DNA of 64,000 bases from assembly GCA_029213005.1 (NCBI GenBank), contig JARGPI010000007.1, positions 124,001-188,000 of the forward strand, written 5' to 3'. Positions 53,871-64,000 of the stretch are shown piece by piece. The position numbers and the translations under genes were made by a program. The notes beneath the pieces were generated by a model. The model was not told the origin of the DNA. It was given only the letters and a program-made list of their open reading frames with translations, and did no database searches. Numbering within the stretch: the stretch's first letter is position 1; every line of letters begins with the position of its first letter. The stretch comes from Verrucomicrobiales bacterium. Its GTDB lineage: Bacteria; Verrucomicrobiota; Verrucomicrobiia; Verrucomicrobiales; DEV007.

Positions 53871-56800
53871 TTAAATCAAATCCTGATCATCGACTGACAT
53901 CACCGGCGGAGCCACGATATCGCCTTCCGGACACAGAGAGTCAGGAGCTGCCTGGCAGGTATTGATATCAAGCGATTCACCGTTGTCGGTAATTACCTCG
54001 AATTCCTCCTCGTCCTCAATAATGATTTCCTCAAAATTGAACTCTGCATCAGCGGCGATTCCGGTTGAGCCGTCGTGATAGAGGACTTCGGCCTCACCGT
54101 GGACGGTTACATCCCCGTTTGCCGCCTCGTAAGAATTCTGATCGCTGGTCAGGTTTATCGATGCGATACCGGCCTGAAGCAAAGTCATCATCTCGCCCTC
54201 GTCAACGGAGCCGTCGCCATTGCTGTCCTGCCAGAGAGCGAATTTACTGTATTCTTCATCGTTCTCGTCGAGGTAGCCGTCTTCGTTACTATCAAAATAG
54301 CGTAGACCCTCTAAATCAGTTTCAGCCCCTTCAAGGTAGTCAGCAAAAGCAATCTCGGATCGTTCTGTGACATTGCCGTCCTGATTGTGGTCGTAGACCA
54401 GCACAGCGTCATCTTCGTCTGCCCAGGCGACCCGTTCTTCAACGCCGTCACCATCAATATCAAAATTGATACCATCCTCAACGGAATCAAACTCTACACC
54501 GTCGTTATCCATGTCGATAACCACTGGAGGAGCCGTCGGGGTGAAAAATGTAGTCAGAGCCGGGCCTACGTTATCCAGTGAGTCACTCAGATAACTAAAT
54601 CCGCCGTCGACAAAATCATTTGTCATAATGTCGGTCAGATCGTCCAGGGCGACTTCGGGATTGGATGACAAGACGTCAGTGATAGCGTCTTCCAAAGTCC
54701 CCAGTGCATTCCCCCAGTAGTCTCCCGAATCAGCACCGATCGCAAAAACATGTGATCCGTTGCTTTCCAAATCTGCGACATAACTTGCGGCCAGACTCTT
54801 ATCGCCTTGCGCCCCGTCAGTTAACAGAATCACTAAATCCGGGGTTTCACTAAGACCGTTGGCGGCGACTTCAAAACCACTGGCCCAATAGTCAGACTGG
54901 ATCCCGACTCTTCCACTGCGGTAATCGGATATCCAGGAATCAAAAGTGCTCATTGTCGACGAGGTGACTTCCTGTTCTATGATATGGTCATTACGGGTAT
55001 TGGTGTTACTGTCACTCATCCCGATAAATGAGATTTTGTTTCCCGTATCCAGCATGGAATCGACAAACGATTCAAGACCGTTTTTGATGTGTTGCGATTC
55101 ACTGGGAGCTCCGAAGAGCCCGCCGATGAGATTGACCGTCTCGATAGATGCCGACTCATCGATGACAAACGCAATATTCAGGTTACCAAATGTCGGTGTT
55201 CCCGGACTGTCTACATTGAGCGTTACGGTTGCGGTATCAGTTTCCCCGGTTTCCGACTCGACAGTATAGGTGAACGAATCCTCGCCGGTGAACCCGGGAG
55301 CTGCGATATAGGTGAAATTGCCTTCGGAATCAATCGAAAGGGTTCCGCCCTGATCGGTAAGTGACGAAGCAACTATGGTAAGCTCTCCCTGGGAGACATC
55401 ATCGTTTACCAATACATTGGCTTCGAGGCGTCCGTTGGTTGTTGTGAACGTGTCGTCGGCGGCATAGGCCGGATGCTCCATCGTTACCGTAGCGGTATCG
55501 GTCGCACCCAGTTCATCAGTGATGGTGTAGGAGAAGGTTTCCGTCTCGCCAACTTCCAATGGATCGGCGGTATCGTCAAAGGTCACCGTTCCATCATAAT
55601 TAACGGTTACAGTATTACCGCTGGCAAGTGTGACGGTGTCTCCAAAGCTCACCGCCGTCCCATCGATATGGGAGAGGGTGATTTCGTGTCCATCGTCATC
55701 ATAATCATTTTCCAACAGATCGATCGGACCGAAGTCGTAGCCTGCAACTTCGGCGTCTGCCGCAGTAACGATTACCGCATCGATAGCGATGTAACCTCCG
55801 CTGCCATCCGTATCTTCTGCAAAGATTTCAAGACGGGGGCTTTCCTCCGTTGCTGTGAAAGTCAATGTTTGTTCTACCCAAAGTTGGTCTCCGGACCCTT
55901 CGTATGGGGTGGGAGTGGTATAGTGGGTTTCATCACCCAAAACGACCCGCAGTCCCACAAGATCCCCTTCCTGAGTGCCGCTACCGAGCAGCCCCGCCAC
56001 TCCGACGTTTGCTTGAACCAGCCGAACCGTATAGGTTTGGCCGGGCACGAGGTTGTTGAGCGTGGTGTGAACCGATTCACCTGTGCCAGCGTCAAGTCCG
56101 ACGAAGACTCCGCCTTGTGGTGAGGTGGTCAGTCCGTTTACGATATCACCTACGAGACCTAGAAGATCTAGCGAGACGTCGGCGCCAACGAGTGAGTCAG
56201 GGGAGCCTACTCCGGACGACCAACCACTGGATTCCAGCACATCGAGACCCAGTTCGAGATTTAGCAGGCTGTCAAAGGATCCGTCAGCTTCGAGCTCGTT
56301 ACCATGGGTGACCTGACCGGTGTAGCGATCATCTACCGCTACAGGCGCTTCATTAGGATGTTCCATCGTCACCGTGGCGGTGTCGGTTTGTCCCCATTGA
56401 TCTTCGATGGTGTAGGTAAAGGTCTCAGATTCCCCGGCCTCAAGAGGAGAAGCGGAGTGATCAAAGCTTACGGTTCCATCGTAGTTGAAAGTGACGGTGT
56501 TGCCGCTCGCTAAGGTTACGGTGTCTCCCTGGCTTACCGCCGTTCCGTCGATGTGGGTGAGATTGAAATCGTCTCCCTCAGCATCGTAATCGTTTTCGAG
56601 TAGATCAATTGGAGCAAACTCATATCCATTGACCGCCGCATCGGCCTCGGTGACGACGACCGCATCGACAGCGACGAATCCGCCGCCCCCGTCTGTGTCG
56701 TCGGCGAATATTTCGAGGCGTTGTTCGGTGCCGGTTGCAGTGAAAGTCAGGGATTGTTCAACCCATGTCTGATCTCCTTCGCCGTCATACGAGGAAGGTG

Positions 56801-59800
56801 TGGTGTATTGAGTTTCGTCTCCCAGCACAACGCGTAATCCAACGAGGTCTCCTTCGGGAGTTCCACCGAGTCCGCCCAGGCCCACGTTGGCCTGGAGAAG
56901 TCTCACCGTGTAGGTCTGACCAGGAGTGAGGTTTGTTAGAGTAGTATAGATAGACTCCTCCGTTCCGGCGTTCAGTCCTACGAAAACTCCGCCCTGAGGG
57001 GAGGTTGTCAGGCCGTTAATCACACCTCCAAGAAGCCCAAGAAGATCCAGTGATACATCCGCTCCTACTAAAGAATCCGGCGTGCCACTTCCAATTTGCC
57101 AACCACTGGTGTTGAGGACGTCAAGCTCGAGGTCGAGGTTCAACAGGCTGTCGAAAGTTCCGTCGGCATCCATGGAATCTTCCTGTGTTCGGTAACCGGT
57201 GTGGTGATCATCCACTGCAACCGGTGCCTCATTGTCCAACTCGCCGTTGATCGTAATGACCAGAGAGGCGGCTGCTGAACCGCCATTTCCATCATCAGCG
57301 AGATAGATAAAGGTATCGGTGGCGGTTTCACCCGGTTCGAGGGCTTGAACAGCGGAGTCGGAATTGTTCAACTCATAACTGTAGGTTCCATCTGCGTTGA
57401 TCGTGATTTCCCCGTAAGTTCCTGCCAAAGTGGTTCCCACATTTCCGGGAGTTCCGTCGACTGCGGTGACCGTTAGTGAATCACCGTCCGGATCGGAGTC
57501 ATTGCTCAGGACATTTCCGGCCACGGAAGCCTCCTCTTCGTCGATTGAAGCGGTATCGTCGTAGATTCCGGGACCGCTGCCGGGATTCGAGGTAGGTGCA
57601 TCGTTTTCGCCATTGATTGTGACGAGCAGCGAAGCCGTTGCCGAGCTACCGTTTCCGTCATGAGCGGTATAGGTGAAAGTCTCGATTAAAGTTTCACCGA
57701 CTCCGAGGGCCTGAACCGTTGCGTTAGCGGTAGTCGGATTGTAGGTGTAAGTTCCGTCTGAGTTTACCGTGATCGATCCATAACTGCCTGCGACTGAATT
57801 ACCGACATTTCCGGAAACTCCGTTGACTGCGCTGACCGTTAAAGTGTCGCCGTCTGGGTCGGAATCGTTGTCCAGAACATTGTCGCTTACGGATACTGCT
57901 TCTTCATTGACTGAAATCGAGTCATCGTAGATTCCGGGGCCGCTGCCGGGGTTGGACGTCGGATCGTCATTTTCCCCGTTGATGGTAACGAGGAGGGACG
58001 CTGTCGCTGAGCCTCCGTTTCCATCACTTGCTGTATAAGTAAATGTTTCGATCAACGTTTCACCGATTCCGAGACCTTGAACTGCCGCATGACTTGTGGT
58101 CGGGCTATAGGTATAGGTACCATCTGAGTTCACAGTAATGGAACCATAAGAGCCTGCGACTGAGTTGCCAACATTTCCGGATACTCCGTTGACTGCACTG
58201 ACCGTCAAAGTGTCACCGTCTGGATCGGAATCGTTGCTGAGAACGTTGTCTGAGACTGATGTATCTTCCTCTCCGACGGAAATCGTGTCATCATAAACAC
58301 CGGGACCACTACCTGGGTTTGACGTTGGAGCATCGTTTTCTCCGTTAATTGTGATTAACAGCGTTGCCGCAGCGGAACCTCCGTTTCCGTCATTCGCGGT
58401 ATAGGTGAAACTTTCGATCAGCGTTTCACCGACACTAAGTGCCTGCACTGTCGCATTGGAGGTCGTTGGACTGTAGGTGTAGGATCCGTCTGAAAGTACC
58501 GTGATTGATCCGTAAGAACCTGCTACTGCATTGCCCACGTTACCCGAGACTCCATTAATGGCGCTAACTGTTAATGTGTCGCCATCCGGATCGGAATCGT
58601 TTGTCAGAACATTATTCGACACAGAGGCATCTTCTTCGTTTACGGTGATCGTGTCGTCATAGATTCCGGGCCCGCTGCCTGGATTGGACGGTGGTGCATC
58701 ATTCTCACCGTTTATGGTGATCAGTAATGACGCGGAAGCCGAACCACCATTTCCATCGTGTGCCGTGTAGGTGAATGTTTCGATGAGTGTCTCGCCAACA
58801 CCCAGGGCCTGAACGGTCGCGTTAGCGGTCGTCGGGTTGTATGTGTAGGAACCGTCGGAATTGACCGTGATAGCACCATATGATCCGGACACCGAATTGC
58901 CAACGTTTCCGGAATCACCGTTTACCGCGCTGACCGTCAGGGTGTCACCGTCCGGATCGGAGTCGTTACTGAGAACATTGGCACTAACCGAGGTGTCTTC
59001 TTCATCTACTGATGCCGTGTCGTTATAGATTCCGGGCCCACTGCCTGGATTGGAAGTTGGAACGTCGTTTTCACCGTTTATGGTAACAAGTAGCGAGGCT
59101 GAAGCCGATCCGCCATTACCGTCGTGAGCGGTGTAGGTGAAAGTTTCGATGAGAGTTTCTCCAACCCCGAGCGCCTGAACGGATGCGTTAGCAGTCGTCG
59201 GGCTATAGGTGTAGGAGCCATCAGAATTCACGGTAATGTCACCGTAAGTTCCGCTAACCGAGTTGCCGACATTGCCGGACGCGCCATTGACAGCGCTGAC
59301 CGTTAACGTGTCACCATCAGGGTCCGAGTCGTTGGTGAGGACGTTTCCAGAAACTGAAGCATCTTCTTCATCCACGGAGATCGTGTCATCGTAGATGCCG
59401 GGACCACTGCCCGGGTTGGAAGTTGGAGCGTCGTTTTCACCGTTTATGGTAACAAGTAGCGAGGCTGAAGCCGACCCTCCATTCCCGTCGTGGGCGGTGT
59501 AGGTAAAAGTTTCGATGAGAGTTTCTCCAACCCCGAGCGCCTGAACGGATGCGTTAGCAGTCGTCGGGCTATAGGTGTAGGAGCCATCAGAATTCACGGT
59601 AATGTCACCGTAAGTTCCGCTAACCGAGTTGCCGACATTGCCGGACGCGCCATTGACAGCGCTGACCGTTAACGTGTCACCATCAGGGTCCGAGTCGTTG
59701 GTGAGGACGTTTCCAGAAACTGAAGCATCTTCTTCATCCACGGAGATCGTGTCATCGTAGATGCCTGGTCCACTGCCCGGATTGGAAGTTGGGGCGTCGT

Positions 59801-62800
59801 TTTCGCCGTTGATGGTGACCAATAGGGAGGCTGAAGCTGAACCACCATTCCCGTCATGGGCGGTATAGGTGAATGTCTCGATGAGAGTTTCTCCAACTCC
59901 GAGAGCTTGAACGGCGGCGTTTGACGTCGTAGGACTGTAAGTATAGGAGCCGTCGGAGTTCACGGTGATGTCACCGTAAGTCCCGGTGACTGAGTTACCG
60001 ACATTTCCGGTGGTACCGTTTACGGCACTGACGGTTAGGGTGTCACCATCGGGGTCGGAATCGTTGGAAAGCACGTTTCCAGACACCGACGCATCTTCTT
60101 CGTCTACGGAGATGGTATCGTCATAAATGCCGGGACCACTGCCCGGGTTGGAAGTTGGCGCATCGTTTTCGCCATTGATCGTGACCAGCAGCGACGCTGA
60201 TGCCGATCCGCCATTTCCGTCGTTCGCGGTGTAGGTGAAAGTTTCGATGAGAGTTTCGCCAACACCGAGGGCTTGAACCGCTGCGTTAGCGGTTGTCGGG
60301 CTGTAAGTGTAGGTCCCGTCGGAGTTCAGGGTGATGTCGCCGTAAGTTCCATTAACCGAGTTTCCAACATTTCCGGGAACGCCATTAACTGCGCTCACTG
60401 TCAGAGTGTCGCCATCGGGGTCGGAATCGTTTGTTAGCACGTTTCCGGAAACTGACGCATCTTCTTCATCTACAGACACGGTGTCGTCGTAGATTCCAGG
60501 GCCACTACCCGGATTGGAAGTCGGCGCGTCGTTCTCTCCATTGATCGTGACCAGCAGCGAAGCTGAAGCGGATCCACCGTTTCCGTCGTTAGCAGTGTAG
60601 GTGAAAGTTTCAATGAGGGTTTCACCGACACCGAGAGCCTGAACGGCCGCATTAGTGGTCGTCGGTTCGTAGGTGTATGAGCCATCCGAGTTTACGGTGA
60701 TATCACCGTAAGTCCCTGCAACAGAGTTTCCGATGTTTCCTGCGCCACCGTTGACGGCGGTAACTGTCAGAGTGTCGCCATCAGGATCGGAATCATTAGA
60801 AAGCACGTTTCCAGATACAGATGCGTCTTCTTCGTCTACGGAAATCGTGTCGTCATAGATTCCCGGCCCGCTGCCTGGATTGGAAGTTGGTGCATCGTTT
60901 TCCCCATTGATAGTCACCAATAAGGATGCCGAGGCCGAACCTCCATTGCCGTCGTTAGCGGTATAGGTAAAAGTTTCGATGAGCGTTTCTCCCACTCCGA
61001 GAGCCTGAACTGTCGCATTAGCAGTCGTTGGGCTGTAAGTGTAGCTGCCGTCTGAGTTTACCGTGAGATTTCCATAGGCTCCACCTACGGAACTGCCAAC
61101 ATTGCCGGTGACGCCATTTACGGCACTCACGGTCAGGGTATCGCCATCTGGGTCGGAGTCGTTGGTTAAAACGTTGCCGGAAACCGAAGCGTCCTCTTCG
61201 TCTACAGAGATAGCATCATCATAAATGCCAGGGCCGCTGCCCGGATTGGAGGTTGGCGCGTCGTTCTCTCCATTAATGGTTACAAGCAGAGAGGCTGAGG
61301 CAGACCCACCGTTTCCGTCGACTGCGGTGTAGGTGAAAGTTTCAATGAGGGTTTCGCCAACACCCAGAGCCTGAACTGCTGCGTTAGCCGTCGTTGGACT
61401 ATAGGTATATGAACCATCGGTGTTCACTGTGATATCTCCGTAAGTTCCGGTAACTGAATTGCCGACGTTTCCGGACGCACCATTCACAGCGCTTACGGTC
61501 AAAGTGTCGCCATCAGGGTCGGAATCGTTTGAGAGCACATTCCCGGAAACTGAGGCATCTTCCTCATCTACGGAGACGGTATCGTCATAAATGCCGGGCC
61601 CACTGCCCGGATTGGAAGTTGGAGCGTCGTTTTCGCCATTGATCGTGACCAGCAATGATGCTGAGGCCGATCCGCCATTGCCGTCATTTGCGGTGTAAGT
61701 GAAAGTTTCGATGAGGGTTTCGCCAACGCCGAGACCCTGAACCGCTGTGTTCGCGGTGGTCGGGCTATAGGTGTAGGTGCCGTCGGAGTTCAGGGTGATG
61801 TCACCGTAGGTTCCTGCGACAGAGTTTCCAACATTTCCGGAAACTCCGTTGACTGCACTCACGGTCAGTGTGTCGCCATCGGGATCGGAATCGTTAGTCA
61901 GCACGTTTCCGGAAACCGAGACTTCTTCCTCATCGACAGACGCGGTGTCATCGTAGATTCCCGGACCACTACCCGGGTTGGATGTCGGAGCATCATTTTC
62001 GCCGTTGATGGTGACCAGTAGAGAAGCAGAGGCTGAGCCACCATTACCGTCGTGAGCGGTGTAGGTGAAGGTTTCGATGAGAGTTTCTCCAACACCGAGG
62101 GCTTGAACAGAGGCGTTAGCTGTCGTCGGGTTATAAGTGTAGGAACCGTCTGAGTTCAACGTGATGTCACCGTAGGTTCCGGTTACGGAATTGCCCACAT
62201 TTCCGGACGCACCATTCACGGCGCTGACGGTCAGCGTGTCTCCATCAGGATCGGAATCGTTTGAGAGCACATTTCCGGAAACTGAGGCATCTTCCTCATC
62301 TACGGAGACGGTATCGTCATAAATGCCGGGCCCGCTGCCCGGGTTGGAAGTTGGTGCGTCGTTTTCGCCATTAATGGTGACCAGTAGGGACGCTGAAGCG
62401 GATCCACCATTACCGTCGTTTGCGGTGTAGGTAAAAGTCTCGATGAGGGTCTCGCCAACACCGAGGGCCTGAACGGCTGCGTTCGCGGTGGTTGGGCTGT
62501 AGGTATATGAGCCGTCTGAGTTTACCGTGATAGTTCCGTAGGTGCCGGAAACTGAATTTCCAACATTTCCGGAAACGCCATTCACGGCGCTCACGACTAA
62601 AGAATCGCCATCTGGGTCGGAGTCGTTGCTTAAAACATTTCCGGATACCGATGCGTCCTCTTCATCTACGGAAATGGTGTCATCGTAAATGCCGGGACCG
62701 CTGCCCGGGTTGGAGGTTGGAGCGTCGTTTTCGCCATTGATCGTGACCAGCAAAGTTGCCGAATCCGTATTTCCGTTCCCATCGTCAGCGGTGTAGGTGA

Positions 62801-64000
62801 AAGTTTCGATTAATGTTTCGCCGACAGCCAGACCTTGAATCGTGGTGTTGGCCGGAACCGGAGTGTAGGTGTAAGAGCCGTTAGCATCGACGGTGATCGA
62901 ACCGTAAGTTCCGGTGACTGAGTTGCCCACATTACCTGATGCGCCATTGACCTCGGTAACGGTCAGGGTGTCGCCTTCAGGGTCTGAATCGTTACCCAAA
63001 ACGTTTCCTGATACATTGAGATCCTCTTCATCGATAGAAGCTGTGTCATCGAAGATTCCCGGTCCCGGGCCGGGTCCCTCGTCTTCACCGTTTATAGTAA
63101 CAAGCAGCGATGCTGAGGCGGTTCCTCCGTTTCCATCGTTAGCAATATAAGTGAAGGTTTCGATCAGGGTCTCACCGTCATTAAGAGCCTGAACGGCTGC
63201 GTGGGAAGTGGTTGGATTGTAGGTGTACGATCCATCGGAATTAAGGGTGATCGAACCGTAAGTTCCATTAACTGAATTTCCGACATTGCCGGATGTTCCA
63301 TTAACCGCAGTCACCGTTAGGGTGTCACCATCGGGATCGGAATCATTGGAAAGTACATTTCCGGAAACCGAGGCGTCTTCCTCGTCGAGAGAAATCGTGT
63401 CGTCATAGATGCCTGGTCCGCTGCCCGGATTGGAGGTTGGTGCGTCGTTCTCACCATTTATAGTCACCAGCAGGGAAGCGGAAGCTGAGCCTCCATTTCC
63501 GTCGTTTGCGGTGTAGGTGAAAGTTTCGATGAGGGTTTCACCGACGCCAAGGCCTTGAACGGCTGCGTTGGCAGTTGTTGGGTTATAGGTGTATGCCCCA
63601 TCGGAACCAATAGTGATGGTACCGTAGGTCCCGGTTACGGAGTTGCCAACATTTCCGGAGACGCCGTTTACGGCACTGACCGTCAGAGTGTCGCCATCGG
63701 GGTCGGAATCATTGGCGAGAACGTTGCCTGAAACCGATGCGTCTTCCTCATCCAGAGAAATAGAGTCGTCATAAATGCCGGGACCGCTGCCGGGATTGGA
63801 AGTCGGAGCATCGTTTTCACCATTAATCGTGACCAACAGAGAAGCTGTAGCCGATCCGCCATTACCATCATCTGCCGTGTAGGTAAAGGTTTCGATGAGC
63901 GTCTCGCCAACTCCGAGAGCCTGCACTGCCGCGTTAGCGGTGGTTGGATTGAAAGTGTAGGAGCCGTCAGAGTTTACGGTGATGTCGCCATAAGTTCCGG
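53871..64000 (-). CDS. Second giant secreted repeat protein, partial (5' end outside)
   Basis: At least 3,376 residues; the reading frame continues open to the right edge. From the visible N-terminal side it has eighteen 122-residue repeats plus a partial one (TINGENDAPTSNPGSGPGIYDD...GNVLSNDSDPDGD). Then come two copies of a 290-residue module (55460-57215): a jelly-roll-like part (GGVFVGLNAGTEES, LVGLRVVLGDETQYTTP) and a cadherin-like part. After one more cadherin-like unit there is a VWA domain with DESAS MIDAS (about 55170-54590), an acidic EF-hand-like region (DMDNDGVEF, DSNEDGYLDENDEE, DSNGDGSVDEGEM), and a final DIVAPPVMSVDDQDLI. It is a type I secretion substrate and adhesin by context. 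Its start was not seen. Confidence 0.88.
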   Translation of the reverse strand, partial: GTYGDITVNSDGSYTFNPTTANAAVQALGVGETLIETFTYTADDGNGGSATASLLVTINGENDAPTSNPGSGPGIYDDSISLDEEDASVSGNVLANDSDPDGDTLTVSAVNGVSGNVGNSVTGTYGTITIGSDGAYTYNPTTANAAVQGLGVGETLIETFTYTANDGNGGSASASLLVTINGENDAPTSNPGSGPGIYDDTISLDEEDASVSGNVLSNDSDPDGDTLTVTAVNGTSGNVGNSVNGTYGSITLNSDGSYTYNPTTSHAAVQALNDGETLIETFTYIANDGNGGTASASLLVTINGEDEGPGPGPGIFDDTASIDEEDLNVSGNVLGNDSDPEGDTLTVTEVNGASGNVGNSVTGTYGSITVDANGSYTYTPVPANTTIQGLAVGETLIETFTYTADDGNGNTDSATLLVTINGENDAPTSNPGSGPGIYDDTISVDEEDASVSGNVLSNDSDPDGDSLVVSAVNGVSGNVGNSVSGTYGTITVNSDGSYTYSPTTANAAVQALGVGETLIETFTYTANDGNGGSASASLLVTINGENDAPTSNPGSGPGIYDDTVSVDEEDASVSGNVLSNDSDPDGDTLTVSAVNGASGNVGNSVTGTYGDITLNSDGSYTYNPTTANASVQALGVGETLIETFTYTAHDGNGGSASASLLVTINGENDAPTSNPGSGPGIYDDTASVDEEEVSVSGNVLTNDSDPDGDTLTVSAVNGVSGNVGNSVAGTYGDITLNSDGTYTYSPTTANTAVQGLGVGETLIETFTYTANDGNGGSASASLLVTINGENDAPTSNPGSGPGIYDDTVSVDEEDASVSGNVLSNDSDPDGDTLTVSAVNGASGNVGNSVTGTYGDITVNTDGSYTYSPTTANAAVQALGVGETLIETFTYTAVDGNGGSASASLLVTINGENDAPTSNPGSGPGIYDDAISVDEEDASVSGNVLTNDSDPDGDTLTVSAVNGVTGNVGSSVGGAYGNLTVNSDGSYTYSPTTANATVQALGVGETLIETFTYTANDGNGGSASASLLVTINGENDAPTSNPGSGPGIYDDTISVDEEDASVSGNVLSNDSDPDGDTLTVTAVNGGAGNIGNSVAGTYGDITVNSDGSYTYEPTTTNAAVQALGVGETLIETFTYTANDGNGGSASASLLVTINGENDAPTSNPGSGPGIYDDTVSVDEEDASVSGNVLTNDSDPDGDTLTVSAVNGVPGNVGNSVNGTYGDITLNSDGTYTYSPTTANAAVQALGVGETLIETFTYTANDGNGGSASASLLVTINGENDAPTSNPGSGPGIYDDTISVDEEDASVSGNVLSNDSDPDGDTLTVSAVNGTTGNVGNSVTGTYGDITVNSDGSYTYSPTTSNAAVQALGVGETLIETFTYTAHDGNGGSASASLLVTINGENDAPTSNPGSGPGIYDDTISVDEEDASVSGNVLTNDSDPDGDTLTVSAVNGASGNVGNSVSGTYGDITVNSDGSYTYSPTTANASVQALGVGETLIETFTYTAHDGNGGSASASLLVTINGENDAPTSNPGSGPGIYDDTISVDEEDASVSGNVLTNDSDPDGDTLTVSAVNGASGNVGNSVSGTYGDITVNSDGSYTYSPTTANASVQALGVGETLIETFTYTAHDGNGGSASASLLVTINGENDVPTSNPGSGPGIYNDTASVDEEDTSVSANVLSNDSDPDGDTLTVSAVNGDSGNVGNSVSGSYGAITVNSDGSYTYNPTTANATVQALGVGETLIETFTYTAHDGNGGSASASLLITINGENDAPPSNPGSGPGIYDDTITVNEEDASVSNNVLTNDSDPDGDTLTVSAINGVSGNVGNAVAGSYGSITVLSDGSYTYSPTTSNATVQALSVGETLIESFTYTANDGNGGSAAATLLITINGENDAPTSNPGSGPGVYDDTISVGEEDTSVSDNVLSNDSDPDGDTLTVSAVNGVSGNVGNSVAGSYGSITVNSDGTYTYSPTTSHAAVQGLGIGETLIETFTYTASDGNGGSATASLLVTINGENDDPTSNPGSGPGIYDDSISVNEEAVSVSDNVLDNDSDPDGDTLTVSAVNGVSGNVGNSVAGSYGSITVNSDGTYTYNPTTANATVQALGVGETLIETFTYTAHDGNGSSATASLLVTINGENDAPTSNPGSGPGIYDDTASIDEEEASVAGNVLSNDSDPDGDSLTVTAVDGTPGNVGTTLAGTYGEITINADGTYSYELNNSDSAVQALEPGETATDTFIYLADDGNGGSAAASLVITINGELDNEAPVAVDDHHTGYRTQEDSMDADGTFDSLLNLDLELDVLNTSGWQIGSGTPDSLVGADVSLDLLGLLGGVINGLTTSPQGGVFVGLNAGTEESIYTTLTNLTPGQTYTVRLLQANVGLGGLGGTPEGDLVGLRVVLGDETQYTTPSSYDGEGDQTWVEQSLTFTATGTEQRLEIFADDTDGGGGFVAVDAVVVTEADAAVNGYEFAPIDLLENDYDAEGDDFNLTHIDGTAVSQGDTVTLASGNTVTFNYDGTVSFDHSASPLEAGESETFTYTIEDQWGQTDTATVTMEHPNEAPVAVDDRYTGQVTHGNELEADGSFDSLLNLELGLDVLESSGWSSGVGSPDSLVGADVSLDLLGLVGDIVNGLTTSPQGGVFVGLDAGTGESVHTTLNNLVPGQTYTVRLVQANVGVAGLLGSGTQEGDLVGLRVVLGDETHYTTPTPYEGSGDQLWVEQTLTFTATEESPRLEIFAEDTDGSGGYIAIDAVIVTAADAEVAGYDFGPIDLLENDYDDDGHEITLSHIDGTAVSFGDTVTLASGNTVTVNYDGTVTFDDTADPLEVGETETFSYTITDELGATDTATVTMEHPAYAADDTFTTTNGRLEANVLVNDDVSQGELTIVASSLTDQGGTLSIDSEGNFTYIAAPGFTGEDSFTYTVESETGETDTATVTLNVDSPGTPTFGNLNIAFVIDESASIETVNLIGGLFGAPSESQHIKNGLESFVDSMLDTGNKISFIGMSDSNTNTRNDHIIEQEVTSSTMSTFDSWISDYRSGRVGIQSDYWASGFEVAANGLSETPDLVILLTDGAQGDKSLAASYVADLESNGSHVFAIGADSGDYWGNALGTLEDAITDVLSSNPEVALDDLTDIMTNDFVDGGFSYLSDSLDNVGPALTTFFTPTAPPVVIDMDNDGVEFDSVEDGINFDIDGDGVEERVAWADEDDAVLVYDHNQDGNVTERSEIAFADYLEGAETDLEGLRYFDSNEDGYLDENDEEYSKFALWQDSNGDGSVDEGEMMTLLQAGIASINLTSDQNSYEAANGDVTVHGEAEVLYHDGSTGIAADAEFNFEEIIIEDEEEFEVITDNGESLDINTCQAAPDSLCPEGDIVAPPVMSVDDQDLI
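55460..57215 (-). repeat. Duplicated 290-residue jelly-roll/cadherin module
   Basis: Two in-frame copies of about 870 bp each. Both start EAPVAVDDxxTGxxTxxxxxxADGxFDSLLNL and end TATVTMEHP. The beta-sandwich part has GW, LTPGQTYTVRL and FTAT positions typical of carbohydrate-binding jelly rolls such as DUF642-like domains. This suggests binding to a sugar or matrix ligand. Confidence 0.75.
57215..64000 (-). repeat. Eighteen-plus tandem 366-bp repeats
   Basis: The period is 366 bp (122 residues). Two neighbouring copies are near-identical over a full period (59124-59490 versus 59490-59856). One copy near 63060 is shortened (GEDEGPGPGPGIFDD). Copies 14-18, towards the C-terminus, drift in the EED and NND positions. 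The array continues past the right edge. Confidence 0.9.

Noticed and set aside
45437..64000. Long tandem repeats considered as a CRISPR array or satellite DNA
   Set aside because: Periods of 366 and 384 bp stay in one open reading frame and encode cadherin/VCBS-like domains.

Overview
The window reads as a chromosomal segment of a Gram-negative bacterium of the Planctomycetota-Verrucomicrobiota group, most likely a verrucomicrobium. This is inferred from gene content: a planctomycete-type cytochrome c domain, an iduronate-sulfatase-like secreted sulfatase, a PQQ-type beta-propeller, a MauG-type dihaem protein, a TolC-dependent type I secretion system and outer-membrane proteins. Base composition is moderate, ribosome binding sites are weak, and several genes appear to start with TTG or GTG. 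No rRNA, tRNA, insertion sequence, prophage or CRISPR array was recognised.

1-34 kb is mostly housekeeping and envelope genes in short operons on both strands. It holds an MscS channel operon with two DUF-type proteins, a cysteine desulfurase followed by ilvC, a secreted cytochrome with leucine-rich repeats, a small subtilisin/GAF/helical-protein operon (7.3-8.9 kb), a MoxR ATPase, a prepilin peptidase, a porin-like protein, a sulfatase, a pseudopilin, a TraB-like and a PQQ-propeller pair, prs, ffh, a polysaccharide deacetylase, parB, a TPR protein, an M23 peptidase lipoprotein, a GrpE-like/Hsp70-like pair, mnmA, an HU-type protein, trmD, a GspK-like protein and a dihaem cytochrome c peroxidase. 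Between prs and ffh lies a structured, probably non-coding RNA ending in a strong terminator.

34.4-41.0 kb carries two adjacent, very large AAA+ proteins (about 1,110 residues each). Each has two ClpA/ClpB-type ATPase modules, an N-domain that is not a Clp_N repeat, a first ATPase module with a damaged Walker B, and an unusual C-terminal extension. In the first protein the extension resembles the PCRF domain of peptide-chain release factors but has no GGQ domain. This pair is the most unusual item in the window.

41.0-64.0 kb is a type I secretion and giant-adhesin locus on the minus strand: HlyD-type adaptor, LapB/RtxB-type ABC exporter with a catalytically dead C39-like domain, a 2,177-residue repeat protein, TolC, and a second repeat protein of more than 3,370 residues that runs off the right edge. 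Both giant proteins have cadherin/VCBS-like tandem repeats (384 bp and 366 bp periods), a von Willebrand A domain, an EF-hand-like acidic region and a shared extreme C-terminus (DIVAPPV...DDQDLI). No RTX nonapeptide repeats were seen. An RlpA-like DPBB-SPOR protein sits inside the locus on the opposite strand. The likely picture is cell-surface adhesion or biofilm formation by secreted, calcium-binding, repeat-expanding proteins.
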